A stretch of DNA of 64,000 bases from VRUE01 sp963697915 (GTDB lineage Bacteria > Actinomycetota > Thermoleophilia > Solirubrobacterales > 70-9), in contig OY969103.1 of the NCBI GenBank assembly GCA_963697915.1, forward strand, positions 1,240,001-1,304,000, given 5' to 3'. The translations under genes and the position numbers were made by a program. Below the pieces are notes generated by a model. It was not told the origin of the DNA and did no database searches. It saw only the letters and a program-made list of their open reading frames with translations. Shown piece by piece: positions 24,018 to 31,519 of this stretch; position 1 is the first letter of the stretch; each line of letters opens with the position of its first letter.

Positions 24018-24047
24018 TTGGACAGGGTATGGGTCCTGCCCTACATT
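24018..24047 (+). promoter_or_regulatory. Promoter with probable overlapping operator for a leaderless TetR gene
   Basis: TTGGAC (24018-24023) and TACATT (24042-24047) are separated by 18 bp. Initiation about 7 nt later falls on the ATG at 24055. Between the boxes lies the loose inverted repeat AGGGTATGGGTCCTGCCCT (24024-24042), a candidate site for self-repression. Confidence 0.55.
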
Positions 24048-24054
24048 GAATCCG

Positions 24055-24732
24055 ATGGATTCGCCCTCCGCTTCGGATCCTGAAGCTCCCCTCGATCGCC
24101 ACGAGCTGCCTCGTGCATACGCCATTCGCTCGGAGCGGGAGCGCCTCCTGGAGGCGATGGTGAGGATGTCGGCGGCGAAGGGCTACGAGGCGACCACCGT
24201 GACCGACGTGATCGAGTACGCCGGCGTATCGCAGGAGTCGTTCGAGGCGATGTTCGAGGACAAGGAGGCCTGTTTCCTGGAGGCCTACGACGCGGTCTTC
24301 GACGTTCTGGTCGCCCACGTCACGGCCGCCTTCGAAGCGGCGGCCGACGAGCCCTGGCCGGAGCAGATCACCGCCGGCCTGACGGCTCTGGTCGAGCTGC
24401 TCGCGATCGAGGCCGACATCGCCCGGATGGCGATGGTCGAGGCGACGGCGGCGGGCGACGACGCGCGCGAGCGCTACCGCGCGATGTTCACCCGCTTCAC
24501 CCCCTTCCTCGAGGAGGGACGGACCTACTCGGGCCAGGGCGAAGAGCTGCCGGCCGACACCGCCCGTTTCGCGATCGGCGGCGCTGCCTCGATGATCTTC
24601 GACGAGGTCCGCGCCGGCCGCGGCCCAGAGCTGAAGCGGCTCCTCCCGGACCTCGTCTTTGCCGTGCTGATGCCCTACCTGGGGCCGGAAGCGGCGGAAG
24701 ACGAGATGCGCCGCGTCGTCAACAGCAAGTAA
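24055..24732 (+). CDS. TetR-family transcriptional regulator
   Basis: 225 residues from the ATG at 24055, chosen because a promoter places the transcript start at this codon; an ATG at 24007 lies upstream of that promoter. The 'DRHELPRAYAIRSERERLLEAM' entry repeats the LPRxF/Y...RxRL theme of the adjacent regulators. HTH: 'TTVTDVIEYAGVSQESFEAMF', in which the usual TFYxxF is changed to ESFEAMF. The C-terminal domain ends 'AVLMPYLGPEAAEDEM'. It is convergent with the enoyl-CoA hydratase gene, from which a palindromic repeat separates it. Confidence 0.85.
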   Translation: MDSPSASDPEAPLDRHELPRAYAIRSERERLLEAMVRMSAAKGYEATTVTDVIEYAGVSQESFEAMFEDKEACFLEAYDAVFDVLVAHVTAAFEAAADEPWPEQITAGLTALVELLAIEADIARMAMVEATAAGDDARERYRAMFTRFTPFLEEGRTYSGQGEELPADTARFAIGGAASMIFDEVRAGRGPELKRLLPDLVFAVLMPYLGPEAAEDEMRRVVNSK

Positions 24733-24743
24733 CCGCCGTCGAC

Positions 24744-24780
24744 GGGCCTACGACGCGTCCATGTTCGACGTCCTAGGCCC
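24744..24780. repeat. Inverted repeat at the enoyl-CoA hydratase 3' end, related to the 48430 hairpin
   Basis: Arms GGGCCTACGACG and CGTCCTAGGCCC pair at 11 of 12 positions. The central 35 bp match the 48430-48478 hairpin at 27 of 35 positions, with the same size and a CATG centre. It contains the stop codon of the minus-strand gene and lies between two convergent genes, so it may also terminate transcription. Confidence 0.65.
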
Positions 24781-25539
24781 ATCGGCCGGGGGGAACTCGC
24801 CGTGGCGACCCTCGCCGCCGGCGAAGCGGGCGGCGCCGCGGACGGCGACGTCGAGCACCTCGACGCCGAGCCGCCGCTCCAGCTCGAGGCCCTCCTCGAG
24901 CGGCAGGCCGAAGCCCTCGATCGCGCCGCGGCGGTCGGCGAGCATCGTCTCCTGCGGGAAGGAGGCGATCCGCTCGGCCAGCTCCAGCGCCCGCTCGAGG
25001 TGGGCGCCGGGGGCGACGACCTCGTTGACGAGGCCGATCCGCCGCGCCTCCTCGGCCTCGACCGGCCGGCCGGTGAGGATCAGCTCCAGGGCGCGGCCCA
25101 TGCCGACAACCCGGGGCAGGCGCTGGGTGCCGCCGTCGAGCAAGGGCACGCCCCAGCGGCGCTCGAAGAGGCCGAAGGTGGACTTCGGGGTGGCGATCCG
25201 CATGTCGCACCAGAGGGCCAGCTCGACGCCGCCGGCCAGGCACCAGCCGTCGACCGCGGCGATCGCCGGCTTCGACGGCGTGAGGCGGGTCGGGCCCATC
25301 GGCCCGTCGGGGTGGGCGACGTCGAGGTTCATCGCCTTCAGGTCGGCGCCGGCGCAGAAGGCCTCGCCGCCGGCGCCGGTGAGGACGAGGACGCGGGCGC
25401 CGTCGTCAGCCTCGAAGTCCTGCAGGCCCTTGCGGAACAGCTCGGCGGCGACGGCGTCGATCGCGTTGCGGCGCTGCGGCCGGTCGATCGTCAGCACCGC
25501 CGCGGCGCCGACCCGCTCGTAGCGCAGCTCCTCGCCCAT
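24748..25539 (-). CDS. Enoyl-CoA hydratase/isomerase family protein
   Basis: 263 residues of the crotonase fold. The oxyanion-hole segments FCAGADLKAM and LAGGVELALWCD are present. Both catalytic glutamates of true hydratases are found: in GLFERRWG (equivalent to Glu144 of the rat enzyme) and in RALELILTG (Glu164). It probably hydrates trans-2-enoyl-CoA in fatty-acid breakdown or a related path. No acyl-CoA dehydrogenase or ligase is adjacent. The last residues are encoded by a palindromic repeat. Control by one of the neighbouring TetR proteins is possible but not shown. Confidence 0.88.
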   Translation of the reverse strand: MGEELRYERVGAAAVLTIDRPQRRNAIDAVAAELFRKGLQDFEADDGARVLVLTGAGGEAFCAGADLKAMNLDVAHPDGPMGPTRLTPSKPAIAAVDGWCLAGGVELALWCDMRIATPKSTFGLFERRWGVPLLDGGTQRLPRVVGMGRALELILTGRPVEAEEARRIGLVNEVVAPGAHLERALELAERIASFPQETMLADRRGAIEGFGLPLEEGLELERRLGVEVLDVAVRGAARFAGGEGRHGEFPPADGPRTSNMDAS

Positions 25540-25963
25540 GGCGGTGAAGAGTAGGGAGTGGGCGGGCTAGTCGCGGCGACCTCCGGGTCTCGCCGGCGAC
25601 GCCCAACTCCCGGGATGCGCCCCGGCGCGCGCTGCGGTCATCGAGGGCAGGCGCTGGATGACCGGCGCCGACGCTACGCGGGGGCCCGGACAGAAGTGAC
25701 CCGGGGAAACGGAACGAAAAAGCGACCGGGGACGACGCTCGAAGCCTGCCTCGCGCGTAGCCTTCGCGCGTTGAAGCTTTTTGCGCCACCTTCAAGACGG
25801 TGTCCCGCCGGCTTCTGCGGGGCCTGTCTTTCCCAGTCGCAAGAGCAACTTAGCCCGGCACCCCGGCGGCGTCCAGGGGTGTCTCCGAGAGGACCCCGCA
25901 AAGTCCGCTGAAATCGGAGTGCGAAACGCCTCGTCTGCCCGGCGTTATAGCTTCGTGGTCGGG
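25540..25963. other. Long intergenic region, no gene recognised
   Basis: 424 bp between the divergent enoyl-CoA hydratase and sugar-transporter genes. I see no convincing coding frame. TTGAAG (25770-25775) and CTTCAA (25790-25795) form a weak inverted repeat, and a TATAG motif lies near 25946. It probably holds both promoters; I could not match any known riboswitch or RNA. Confidence 0.5.
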
Positions 25964-27355
25964 ATGACCGACGGGTTGGAGGCCTCTCGACGACGAGCAC
26001 GGCGCAACGTCGTGCTGACCGCGGCGATCGCCGGCCTCGGCGGGCTGCTGTTCGGCTACGACACCGGCGTCATCGCCGGGGCCTTGCTCTTCATCAAGCA
26101 AGACTTCGCGCTCGGCAGCTTCATGCAGGGCCTGGTCGTCGCCGCGGTGCCGATCGGCGCCGTCGCCGGCGCCGCCTTCGCCGGGCCGGCGGCGGACCGC
26201 TACGGGCGGCGGGTGATGATCCTGCTCGCCGCCGGGGTCTTCATCGTCGGGGCGCTGGCCAGCGCCGCCGCCCCCGGGGCCGAGGTCCTGGTCATCGCCC
26301 GCGTCGTGATCGGCGTCGCGATCGGCCTCGCTTCGGCCGCCGCCCCGGTCTACATCTCCGAGGTGGCGCCGCCGGAGAGCCGCGGCCGGCTGGTCAGCTT
26401 CTTCCAGCTGGCGGTGACGATCGGGATCCTCAGCGCCTACCTGGTCGGGCTCGCCTTCGACGGCATCGAAGGCTGGCGCTGGATGCTGGGCCTCGGCGTG
26501 CTGCCGGCCCTGGCGCTTGCCTTCGGCATGCTGCGGATGCCGCAGAGCCCGCGCTGGCTGGTGATGAGCGGCGACGACTACGCGGCGCGGGCGACGCTGG
26601 CCAAGATCCGCGTCGACGACCCGGACACGATCGACCGCGAGCTGGAGGAGATCAAGGAGAGCCTCGACGAGAAGCCGGGCGCCTGGAGCGAGCTGCTGGC
26701 GCCGGTGGTCAAAGCGGCGCTGGTGGTCGGCGTCGGGCTGGCGGTCCTGCAGCAGGTGACCGGGATCAACACGGTCATCTACTACGCGCCGACGATCGTC
26801 GAATTCACCGGCGTCAACTCGTCCGCCGGGGCGATCCTGGCCGCGGTCGGGGTCGGCGTGATCAACGTCGCCATGACCCTGGTGGCGATGCGGCTGCTCG
26901 ACCGCGCCGGGCGGCGGACGCTGCTGATGGTCGGCGTCTCGGGGATGACGATCTCCCTCTTCACGCTGGGGCTCGCCTTCGCCGGCGGCGGCGCCAGCAC
27001 CTTCGACTCGGCCCTGGCGATCGTCAGCCTGATGGTCTACGTCGCCTCCTTCGCGATCAGCCTCGGACCGATCTTCTGGCTGCTCAACGCCGAGATCTAC
27101 CCGCTCAGCGTGCGCAGCAAGGCGGCGGGGCTGGGGACGATGGCGAACTGGACCTTCAACTTCATCGTCTCGCTGACCTTCCTGCTGCTGATCGAAGCGC
27201 TCGGCCGCAGCGGCGCCTTCTGGTTCTACGGGGCGATCGGAATCCTCACGCTGATCTTCTGCTGGAAGCTGGTGCCGGAGACCAAAGGCAAGGCGCTGGA
27301 GGACATCCAGGCCACCTTCCAGGCCCGGGTGGACCGCCGGGGCACCGCCGCGTAG
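25964..27355 (+). CDS. Sugar-porter family MFS transporter
   Basis: 463 residues, about 12 membrane helices. It has the full set of sugar-porter signatures: GGLLFGYDTGVIAGAL in helix 1, GPAADRYGRR after helix 2, PQSPRWL at the end of helix 6, QQVTGINTVIYYAP in helix 7, DRAGRRTLL, AEIYPLSVRSKAAG and PETKGKALED at the C-terminus. It should import a hexose, pentose or polyol, probably with protons. The ATG at 25964 fits the family start; the frame is open further upstream but without family sequence. Confidence 0.9.
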   Translation: MTDGLEASRRRARRNVVLTAAIAGLGGLLFGYDTGVIAGALLFIKQDFALGSFMQGLVVAAVPIGAVAGAAFAGPAADRYGRRVMILLAAGVFIVGALASAAAPGAEVLVIARVVIGVAIGLASAAAPVYISEVAPPESRGRLVSFFQLAVTIGILSAYLVGLAFDGIEGWRWMLGLGVLPALALAFGMLRMPQSPRWLVMSGDDYAARATLAKIRVDDPDTIDRELEEIKESLDEKPGAWSELLAPVVKAALVVGVGLAVLQQVTGINTVIYYAPTIVEFTGVNSSAGAILAAVGVGVINVAMTLVAMRLLDRAGRRTLLMVGVSGMTISLFTLGLAFAGGGASTFDSALAIVSLMVYVASFAISLGPIFWLLNAEIYPLSVRSKAAGLGTMANWTFNFIVSLTFLLLIEALGRSGAFWFYGAIGILTLIFCWKLVPETKGKALEDIQATFQARVDRRGTAA

Positions 27356-27356
27356 C

Positions 27357-27362
27357 TACCCT
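27357..27362 (+). promoter_or_regulatory. -10-like hexamer for leaderless metF
   Basis: TACCCT lies 6 nt before the metF ATG and just after the transporter stop codon, with no ribosome site between. Confidence 0.4.
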
Positions 27363-27368
27363 GCGCGG

Positions 27369-28289
27369 ATGCGCATCGACGAGATCCTCGCCGCGAAGCG
27401 GCCTCTTTTCTCGGTCGAGTTCTTCCCGCCCAAGAGCGAGGAGGCGACCGAACAGCTCTACGCGACGGCGCGCTCGCTGGCCGAGCTCGAGCCCGACTTC
27501 GTCTCGGTCACCTACGGCGCCGGCGGCTCGACCCGGGAGGGCACGGTCGAGATCACCCGGGCGCTGAAGGAGGACCTCGGGCTGGAGACGATGGCGCACC
27601 TGAGCTGCGTCGGCGAGACGACCGAGGGGCTGGCGGTGACGCTCGACCGGATCGCCGCGGCCGGGATCGAGAACGTCTTCGCCCTGCGCGGCGACCCGCC
27701 CCGCGGGCAGCCCGACTTCGTCCAGCCCGAGGGCGGGCTGGGCAGCGCCGCCGAGCTGACCGCCTTCATCGCCGCCGGCTGGGACTTCACCGTCGGCGGC
27801 GCCTGCTTCCCGGAGGTCCACCCCGAGGCGCCCGACCTCGACACCGACCTCGAGTACCTGCGGACCAAGGTCGAGGCCGGCGCCTCCTTCCTGATCACCC
27901 AGCTCTTCTTCGACAACCAGGTCTACTTCGACTTCGTCGCCGCGGCGCGGGCGAAGGGGATCGAGGTGCCGATCCTGGCCGGGGTGATCCCGGTCGCCAG
28001 CTTCGCCCAGACGAAGCGGATCTGCGAGCTCTGCGACGCCTCGATCCCGCCCCGCCTGGAAGCGGCCTTCCGGGCGGCGGAGGGTGACGAGCGAGCCGAG
28101 TTCGAGCTCGGCGTCGCCTATGCGGCGCAGCAGTGCGCCGAGCTGCTGATCGCCGGCGCCCCCGGCGTCCACTTCTACGCACTCAACCGGGCGCCGGCGA
28201 CGCGCGCGGTGCTCGGCTCGCTGCGCGCCTCGCGGCCCTGGGAGCGGACCCGCGGCACGCCCACCGACCCGGTCGGCGAGGCCGGTTGA
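27369..28289 (+). CDS. metF: Methylenetetrahydrofolate reductase
   Basis: 306 residues, an FAD-containing TIM barrel. SVEFFPPKSEEA carries the catalytic Glu of the FEFFPPK motif; 'SVTYGAGGSTREGT', 'ALRGDPP' and 'ASFLITQLFFDNQVYF' are the other family blocks. It reduces 5,10-methylene-THF to 5-methyl-THF for methionine synthesis, in the cytosol. It is on the same strand as the transporter with 13 bp between, but its own -10-like element suggests an independent leaderless transcript. Confidence 0.95.
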   Translation: MRIDEILAAKRPLFSVEFFPPKSEEATEQLYATARSLAELEPDFVSVTYGAGGSTREGTVEITRALKEDLGLETMAHLSCVGETTEGLAVTLDRIAAAGIENVFALRGDPPRGQPDFVQPEGGLGSAAELTAFIAAGWDFTVGGACFPEVHPEAPDLDTDLEYLRTKVEAGASFLITQLFFDNQVYFDFVAAARAKGIEVPILAGVIPVASFAQTKRICELCDASIPPRLEAAFRAAEGDERAEFELGVAYAAQQCAELLIAGAPGVHFYALNRAPATRAVLGSLRASRPWERTRGTPTDPVGEAG

Positions 28290-28315
28290 TCTAGGTCTTT
28301 AGACTGGTGGCCGCG

Positions 28316-29167
28316 ATGGGGGAGTTGGACTACCAGGGTCACCGGATCCGCTACGACGAGTACGGCGAGGGCGCACGCCCGATCGTCCTCGTCCACGGGC
28401 TGCTGATGAACCGCCGCATGTTCGCGGGGCTGGGCCCGGCCCTGGCCGAGCGCGGCAACCGGGTGATCTGCGTCGACCTGCTCGGTCACGGCGGCTCGGC
28501 GCAGCCCGAGGACCTGCGGCTCTACTCGATGCCGCTCTTCGGCGAGCAGGTGCTGGCGCTGCTCGACCACCTGGGGCTGGAGAGGGCCGTGGTCGGCGGT
28601 ACCTCGCTGGGCGCCAACGTGGGGCTGGAGCTGGCCGTCCGCCATCCCGACCGGGTCGAGGCCCTGTTCGTCGAGATGCCGGTGCTCGACAACGCGCTGG
28701 CCGCGGTGGCGGCGATCTTCTCGCCGGTCCTGCTCGGGCTGCGGCTGGGGCGGCCGGCATTCGAGCTCAGCTCGCGGCTCGCCTCGCTCGTCCCGCGCAC
28801 CAACTTCCTGCTCGACATCGGCCTCGACTGGGTGCGGCGGCGGCCGGGGCCGTCGATCGCCGTGCTCGAGGGGCTGCTGCTGGGCGAGACCGCGCCGGGG
28901 CGCGAGGAGCGGGGCTTGATCACCCAGCCGGCGCTCGTCGTCGGCCACCAGCGCGACCCCCTCCACCCCTTCAGCGACTCGGGGATGCTGGTCGAAGAGC
29001 TGCAGCGGGCGCGCCTGGTCGAAGCCGGCTCGATCGTCGAGTGGCGGCTCGCGCCACGGCGGCTGACCGACGAGCTGGCGCTCTTCCTGGAAGAGGTCTG
29101 GGAACCCCTGCGGCCGCTGCCGGGGAGCAACGGGAACGGAAGAACAGCCACCGCTATGGCAGGATAA
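28316..29167 (+). CDS. Alpha/beta hydrolase
   Basis: 283 residues. Visible are the oxyanion strand IVLVHGLLMNRRMF, 'VDLLGHGGSAQP', the nucleophile elbow GGTSLGAN and an acid in VGHQRDPLHP. The expected C-terminal catalytic His (usually GH followed by PxxE) is not at its usual place, where the sequence reads 'IVEWRLAPRRLTDEL'. It may use another His or be inactive. The ATG at 28316 follows a GGTGG; a GTG at 28307 is an alternative. It sits in the metF - DUF3105 strand run; substrate unknown. Confidence 0.78.
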   Translation: MGELDYQGHRIRYDEYGEGARPIVLVHGLLMNRRMFAGLGPALAERGNRVICVDLLGHGGSAQPEDLRLYSMPLFGEQVLALLDHLGLERAVVGGTSLGANVGLELAVRHPDRVEALFVEMPVLDNALAAVAAIFSPVLLGLRLGRPAFELSSRLASLVPRTNFLLDIGLDWVRRRPGPSIAVLEGLLLGETAPGREERGLITQPALVVGHQRDPLHPFSDSGMLVEELQRARLVEAGSIVEWRLAPRRLTDELALFLEEVWEPLRPLPGSNGNGRTATAMAG

Positions 29168-29178
29168 GGACAGGGTTT

Positions 29179-29961
29179 ATGGCTAATCGCAGGGAGGAAG
29201 AGAGAGAGCGGCTGCGTCAGGCTCGCCAGGAACGCGAGTCGAGCGCCGCCAAGTCGGGCAAACGCCGCGTGATCGCGGTCTACGCCGTGGCGGGCGCGAT
29301 CGGCCTCGCGGTGCTGGTCGGGGTCGTCTCGGTGATCGCCTCCTCCGGTGGCGGTGGCGACAGCAGCAACGCCCACATCCTCCAGTCGTCGGGCTCGACC
29401 AACGGCTTCGAGCCCGACGAACGCGAGGGCACCGAGGTCGCCGCGGTCAAAGAGACGAACCTCGAGAAAGCCGCCGACGCGGCCGGCTGCGTGCTCCGGC
29501 TCGAACTCGAAGACGAGGGCAAAACCCACCTGCCGCCCGACGCGACGCCGCCCAACTACGAAACCAACCCGCCGACCTCGGGCAACCACGCCGAACCGCC
29601 CTACCAGCAGGCCGACGGCGCTTACAGCGAGAAGCCGGACGACCTCTACCTCGTCCACACGCTCGAGCACGGCCGGATGGAGATCCAGTACAGCCCCGAC
29701 CTGTCCGAGGATGAGCAGCTGGAACTGAAGGGCCTCTACGAAACGATGTACGGCGGCACCCTCTTCTTCCCCAACCCGGACATGGCGTACGCGGTCGCGG
29801 CGACGACCTGGACCAACATGCTCGGCTGCCCCGAGTACAAAGGCGCGGCGACCCTCGACGCGATCCGCGCCTTCGGCAAAGAGACCTGGGGCAAATACGG
29901 CGGCGAGCCTGTGAACGCCTTCGGGCTCAAAGGCCCCACGCCTTCCGAACCTCGCAGCTAG
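29179..29961 (+). CDS. DUF3105 membrane-anchored extracytoplasmic protein
   Basis: 260 residues. A charged cytoplasmic start rich in Glu, Arg and Gln (about 1-28) precedes one membrane helix (about 31-54: VIAVYAVAGAIGLAVLVGVV). The outer domain has the DUF3105 signatures: 'YETNPPTSGNHAEPP', 'LVHTLEHGRMEIQY' with conserved His residues, and a late Cys in 'NMLGCPEY' that can pair with an earlier Cys (DAAGCVL). The function of DUF3105 is not known; the His-rich core suggests metal binding. It overlaps the convergent acyltransferase gene by 4 bp. Confidence 0.85.
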   Translation: MANRREEERERLRQARQERESSAAKSGKRRVIAVYAVAGAIGLAVLVGVVSVIASSGGGGDSSNAHILQSSGSTNGFEPDEREGTEVAAVKETNLEKAADAAGCVLRLELEDEGKTHLPPDATPPNYETNPPTSGNHAEPPYQQADGAYSEKPDDLYLVHTLEHGRMEIQYSPDLSEDEQLELKGLYETMYGGTLFFPNPDMAYAVAATTWTNMLGCPEYKGAATLDAIRAFGKETWGKYGGEPVNAFGLKGPTPSEPRS

Positions 29962-30917
29962 CTGCGATAGGCCGGGAAGAAACCGGTCGCGGGGCGGCCC
30001 GCCGAGAGGCGGTCGTAGGCCTCCCGGTCGCAGACGATCTCGGAGACCTGCCAGGCCTGCTCGCGGTTGGCGAAGCCGCGCTTGAACTCCTCCAGGGCGT
30101 CGCCGCGGACGATGCCGCCGCCGAGGTTGAGCGGCAGCTCGCGCTCGGTCGCGAGCTCGGTGAGCGCCGCGACCACGTTCTTCATCGGCGAGTCGCCGAG
30201 CTGGGCGTCGGCGGTGCCGCTCAGGTAGTAGTGGAGGAAACCGTCGCTGAGCACGACGATCGAGGCGGCGGCGACCGCGCCGCCCGGGGCGTGCGCGAGG
30301 GCGAGCCAGGCCCGCTCGGAGGCGAGGATGCGGTCGAAGTAAGCGGCCCCGAAGAAGTAGCGCTCGGCAGCGGCAGTGCGGCGCATCGTCTGCTCGTAGG
30401 CGGCGAGGAAGGCGGCGCGCTGGGCGGGACTCGTCCCGGGGCCGGGGACGATCTCGACCTCATAGCCGCTGCGACGGTTCTTGTTGATCCGGTTGCGATC
30501 GCTGGGGCGGCTCTTCGGCGGCAGCGCCGGGTCGGCGATCTGGACGACGTTGCGCGGCTCGGCGCCGGCCAGCGGCGGCTCGCCGAGCGCGTGGCGGACG
30601 AAGAGGCTGACCAGGCCGGCGGCGGAGAAGTCGACGGTGGCGGGGTCGAGCGCATCCGATCTTCGCCCCCCTCCAGTGTGGTGAACGTCGGATGCGGGGG
30701 CGATCCCCGGGTAGCCGTAGGGGGAGACCGCGTCGCGGGCGTCGGCGCCGGGGATCTCGCGGACGACCAGCGGCGCCAGCAACTCGGCCTCACCCACCTC
30801 GATCCGCAGGCTGTGGGTGACGCCCTCGGCTTCGAGGAAGGGCGGCGAGCGGAAGAACTCCTCGCCGGCCGCAGCGGCGCCACCGTCCGCGATCAGCTCC
30901 GCGCGGGCAGTGCTCAC
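29958..30917 (-). CDS. GNAT/FemAB-like acyltransferase
   Basis: 319 residues. The 'FFRSPPFLEAEGVTHSL' start, 'SPYGYPGIAP', the 'RNRINKNRRSGYEVEIV' middle and 'FLAAYEQTMRRTAAAERYFF' followed by 'HYYLSGTAD' are the pattern of FemAB-like GNAT proteins that transfer aminoacyl or acyl groups to cell-wall or polysaccharide precursors. It is the second gene of a two-gene operon (4-bp overlap) and neighbours the polysaccharide locus, which fits a surface-modification role. Residues about 75-89 derive from an inverted repeat that looks inserted. Confidence 0.75.
   Translation of the reverse strand: MSTARAELIADGGAAAAGEEFFRSPPFLEAEGVTHSLRIEVGEAELLAPLVVREIPGADARDAVSPYGYPGIAPASDVHHTGGGRRSDALDPATVDFSAAGLVSLFVRHALGEPPLAGAEPRNVVQIADPALPPKSRPSDRNRINKNRRSGYEVEIVPGPGTSPAQRAAFLAAYEQTMRRTAAAERYFFGAAYFDRILASERAWLALAHAPGGAVAAASIVVLSDGFLHYYLSGTADAQLGDSPMKNVVAALTELATERELPLNLGGGIVRGDALEEFKRGFANREQAWQVSEIVCDREAYDRLSAGRPATGFFPAYRS
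30651..30696. repeat. Inverted repeat embedded in frame in the FemAB-like gene
   Basis: Perfect 9-bp arms CGCATCCGA (30651-30659) and TCGGATGCG (30688-30696). The 46-bp element encodes about 15 residues (ending GGGRRSDA on the gene strand) between two conserved blocks, GYPGIAP and LDPATVDFS. Confidence 0.6.
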
Positions 30918-31459
30918 GGCAGCAGGTCGGCGGCCGCGGCGCGGAACTCGTCGGGCAGGACGCCCCAGACCTCGCAGTCGTCGACCCCGTCGGGGCGGCG
31001 CAGGTGGCCGCGCATCGTCCCCTCGTGCTTCCAGCCAAGGCCGCTGACGGTCTTCTTCGCCACCTCGTTGCGGGCGGGGATGCGGCCGTAGACCCGGTGG
31101 GCGCCGAACTCGTCGAAGGCCTTGGCGATCGTCAGCGCCTCGGCGCGGCGACCGACGCCCTTGCCGCGCACGTCGTCGCCAATCAGCGCCCCCAGCTCAG
31201 GCGCGGTCTGGCGGAAGAGGCCGTAGAGAGCGGTGAAGCCGACCGGCTCCTCGTAGCCCTCGACGACGATCGCGTACTTGCGGTCCTCACCCGCGTCGTT
31301 CATCGCGCGTCCCACCCAGGCCACGGCTTCCTCACGGGAGAAGCCGTCGCGCTGCTCCATCAGCGTCTTCGTCGCCTCGGCGTTGTTGAACCAGCGGTGC
31401 ACGGCCGCGGCGTCGCCGGGCTCGAACGGTCGCAGGGAGACGGCGGGCCGATCGCTCAC
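30914..31459 (-). CDS. RimJ/RimL-type GNAT acetyltransferase
   Basis: 181 residues from a GTG at 31459. The start VSLRPFEPGDAAAVHRWFNN, the acetyl-CoA loop 'GDDVRGKGVGRRAEAL' (the R/Q-x-x-G-x-G/A core) and 'RNEVAKKTVSGLGWKHEGTMRGHLR' near the end are the RimJ/RimL family pattern. It probably acetylates an N-terminus, an amino sugar or a small amine in the cytosol. An in-frame TTG at 31480 would fall in a terminator-like hairpin and is unlikely. It starts the operon with the FemAB-like gene. Confidence 0.85.
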   Translation of the reverse strand: MSDRPAVSLRPFEPGDAAAVHRWFNNAEATKTLMEQRDGFSREEAVAWVGRAMNDAGEDRKYAIVVEGYEEPVGFTALYGLFRQTAPELGALIGDDVRGKGVGRRAEALTIAKAFDEFGAHRVYGRIPARNEVAKKTVSGLGWKHEGTMRGHLRRPDGVDDCEVWGVLPDEFRAAAADLLP

Positions 31460-31479
31460 GCCGGGAACCCTAGAGCCCA

Positions 31480-31512
31480 ACGCGTTTTCCCTCTATTTCA
31501 GGGAAAACGCGT
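31480..31512 (-). terminator. Strong hairpin, probable terminator of the polysaccharide operon
   Basis: ACGCGTTTTCCCT (31480-31492) and AGGGAAAACGCGT (31500-31512) form a perfect 13-bp stem with a 7-nt loop. It lies 7 bp after the sugar-transferase stop on the same strand and before the GNAT gene. There is no U-tract after it. Confidence 0.65.
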
Positions 31513-31519
31513 GAGGCTG

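Noticed and set aside
25540..25963. Structured RNA or riboswitch before the sugar transporter
   Set aside because: No conserved core of a known riboswitch, RNase P, tmRNA or 6S RNA could be recognised; only weak inverted repeats are present.
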